Positions 62,673 to 64,000 of a stretch of DNA of 64,000 nucleotides are shown piece after piece (the first letter of the stretch is position 1; each line of letters starts with the position of its first letter). Source of the stretch: Cellulomonas denverensis. GTDB taxonomy: Bacteria; Actinomycetota; Actinomycetes; Actinomycetales; Cellulomonadaceae. The notes below the pieces were generated by a model. The model had not been told where the DNA came from. It saw only the letters and a program-made list of their open reading frames with translations, and searched no databases. The stretch lies in the NCBI RefSeq assembly GCF_012396125.1, contig NZ_JAAXOX010000005.1:124001-188000 (forward strand), in the 5' to 3' direction. Made by a program: the position numbers and the translations under genes.

Positions 62673-64000
62673 GGGGTCTCCTGGTTCTGGTCCTGCGGGT
62701 GTGCCCCCATCACGTCGGTGGCCAACTCGGCGCGGACCCGCAGCGTGCGGGCGGCCAGCTCGGTGATCCGGTGCTCCGCCGGCCCGGGCAGCGACGTGGC
62801 GATCCGGTCGTCCAGCGGCGTCACCCAGCGCGGGTCGAGGGCGGCGGCGCCGGTCAGCCCGCCGACCACCGAGCCGACGGTGGCGGCCGAGGAGTCGGTG
62901 TCCCAGCCCGCGGTGACCGCGGCGCTGATGCTGCGCCCGAGGTCCCCGCCGCCGACCCCGAGTGCCCAGGCGATCACCGCGGCGTTGTTCAGCACGTGCA
63001 CCCAGTGCAGGTGGCCGTACCGGGCGTGCAGGGCGTCCAGCCCGGAGGCCAGGTCGGGTGCGGTCGCGGCGGTCCGGCGCCCGAAGCGGACCGCCTCGGC
63101 GAGCCGGCTGTCCGCCGGGATCGCGGTGTCTGCGGCGTCGAGCACCTGGTCGACCGTGTCGCAGACCAGCGCCGCCGAACAGGCCGCCGCGGCCCAGAGC
63201 GCGCCGTGTACGCCGTCCCGGGTGTGGCTCAGCCGGGCATCGACCCAGGCCAGTCGGGCCGCGTCGTGCACCCGGCCCGGGTGCACCCAGCCGGGCACGT
63301 CGGCGCGGATCAGGGCACCGATCCACTCGCGGAACGGATTGAGGTGGGTGGCGGTCTCCGGTACCGGACGGGCGTCGAGCAGATTGCGGTAGGCGGCCCG
63401 CTCGGCGGTGAAGGTGCGGCCGGCGGGCAGCTGGTCCAACCAGGCCTGCGCGACGTCCTCGGTGGTCAGGTGCGCGCCGTGCCGCTCCAGCAGGGTCAGG
63501 GCGAGCAGCGGGTAGTTCAGGTCGTCGTCCTCGGGGACGCCGTCGATGTTCTCCTCCAGGGAGGTGGGGGCGCTGCGCCGGTTCCACGGCCAGCGCCGCG
63601 CGACGTCCTCGGGGAGGCCGACCGCGGTGAACCAGCGGTCCAGTGGCCAACGTCCGGTGGCGCGCAGGATCTGCTCGATGCCGGCGCGCGGGATCTTCTC
63701 CACCGGCTTGCCGAGCAGGCACCCGGCGGCTCGGCCGGTCCACGCCCCGAGCACCCGGTCGGGCAGCGCGGACTCGTCCGGGGCGGGCAGCTCCGCGGCG
63801 GCCGGCAGCGTGGTCGCCAGCTCCGGCCAGGTCGCCGGGCCGGTGAGCCCGGCGGCGGCGGTCCGGCCGGCCACCTCGCCGAGCAGCTCACGGGCCAGCG
63901 CCCGCAGCTCCGGACCGGCGGGTTCCGGGCCGGCGCCGCTCACCGCCGGCGTGAGCGACCCGCCCGCGGCGGACCACCGGACGGCGACGTCCTGGACGTC
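62669..64000 (-). CDS. ADP-ribosylglycohydrolase-family protein, 5' end beyond the window
   Basis: 444 codons visible. DraG/ARH-type fold: GAWTGRAAGCLLGKPVEKIP, EENIDGVPEDDDLNYPLLAL with acidic metal ligands, LPAGRTFTAERAAYRN, and the C-terminal AAVTAGWDTDSSAATVGSVV that supplies further metal ligands. These enzymes remove ADP-ribose or hydrolyse related N-glycosidic bonds. An internal GTG at 63943 is a possible start, but the frame stays open to the window edge and the extra residues DVQDVAVRWSAAGG look coding, like longer family members. I therefore treat it as truncated by the edge. Coupled to the downstream fusion gene by GTGA. Confidence 0.85.
   Translation of the reverse strand, partial: DVQDVAVRWSAAGGSLTPAVSGAGPEPAGPELRALARELLGEVAGRTAAAGLTGPATWPELATTLPAAAELPAPDESALPDRVLGAWTGRAAGCLLGKPVEKIPRAGIEQILRATGRWPLDRWFTAVGLPEDVARRWPWNRRSAPTSLEENIDGVPEDDDLNYPLLALTLLERHGAHLTTEDVAQAWLDQLPAGRTFTAERAAYRNLLDARPVPETATHLNPFREWIGALIRADVPGWVHPGRVHDAARLAWVDARLSHTRDGVHGALWAAAACSAALVCDTVDQVLDAADTAIPADSRLAEAVRFGRRTAATAPDLASGLDALHARYGHLHWVHVLNNAAVIAWALGVGGGDLGRSISAAVTAGWDTDSSAATVGSVVGGLTGAAALDPRWVTPLDDRIATSLPGPAEHRITELAARTLRVRAELATDVMGAHPQDQNQETP

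Noticed and set aside
62673-63743. N-terminal extension of the barrel/FGE fusion to 1015 residues.
   Set aside because: It lies in another frame of the ADP-ribosylglycohydrolase gene and is Arg-rich; the GTGA overlap fixes the start at 62672.

Overview
The window is chromosomal DNA of a very GC-rich actinobacterium, most plausibly a facultatively anaerobic Micrococcales member close to Cellulomonadaceae. This is an inference. It rests on extreme third-position GC, many GTG starts and GTGA/ATGA stop-start overlaps, at least ten genes with a TAnnnT box 6-8 nt before the start codon (leaderless transcripts), actinobacterial families (GuaB1, DUF3000, the ANTAR regulator PdtaR), a complete pyruvate formate-lyase pair, and a D-aspartate-ligase-like enzyme that would suit an A4-type peptidoglycan bridge. 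I see no rRNA, CRISPR array, insertion sequence or phage.

Layout. 172-2456: a secreted-type protein translationally coupled to a lipoprotein, base composition slightly less GC-biased than the rest. 2519-8111 (minus): APH-fold kinase, NUDIX hydrolase with a 40-codon upstream ORF, MATE exporter, glutamine amidotransferase and GuaB1. 8144-16375: a LacI-controlled sugar ABC transporter divergent from a glycogen-debranching-type glycosidase and an unusually short DXS. 16612-19871: pflB-pflA with two CRP-like boxes upstream. 19927-29013: fused beta-oxidation enzyme, RNase D, LuxR-type regulator, two unknown proteins, a Cys-rich copper-storage-like protein, DUF3000, gnd and the D-Asp-ligase-like ATP-grasp enzyme.

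29266-40822 is the most notable block: eleven tightly coupled genes, MFS - esterase - caiA - caiB - caiC - MaoC hydratase - MFS - fixA - fixB - fixC - fixX. CaiA, CaiB and CaiC resemble the enterobacterial carnitine/crotonobetaine enzymes closely, and FixABCX is the associated electron-transfer complex. CaiT, CaiD and CaiE are missing; MFS carriers and a hotdog-fold hydratase stand where CaiT and CaiD would be. A CRP-like box precedes the operon. Together with pflBA this suggests anaerobic metabolism in which a CoA-activated substrate is hydrated, dehydrated or reduced as an electron sink.

40882-58357: a large LuxR (LAL) regulator, pyrimidine-reductase-type protein, ZapE-like ATPase, a 656-bp repeat region with three 57-bp hairpins, the trehalose-from-glycogen operon glgX/treX-treY-treZ, nicotinamidase, a PrmC-like methyltransferase, an unusual tRNA with a CAA anticodon, PdtaR, a LivJ-type binding protein and small conserved genes. 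Two more 58-bp hairpins of the same architecture lie at 58413-58533.

58546-64000 (minus) is an unusual operon: ADP-ribosylglycohydrolase-family protein (cut by the window edge), a TIM-barrel plus formylglycine-generating-enzyme-like fusion, a CaiB-family CoA-transferase, two mini-ORFs made by tandem duplication of the gene junction, and a CitE-type lyase.
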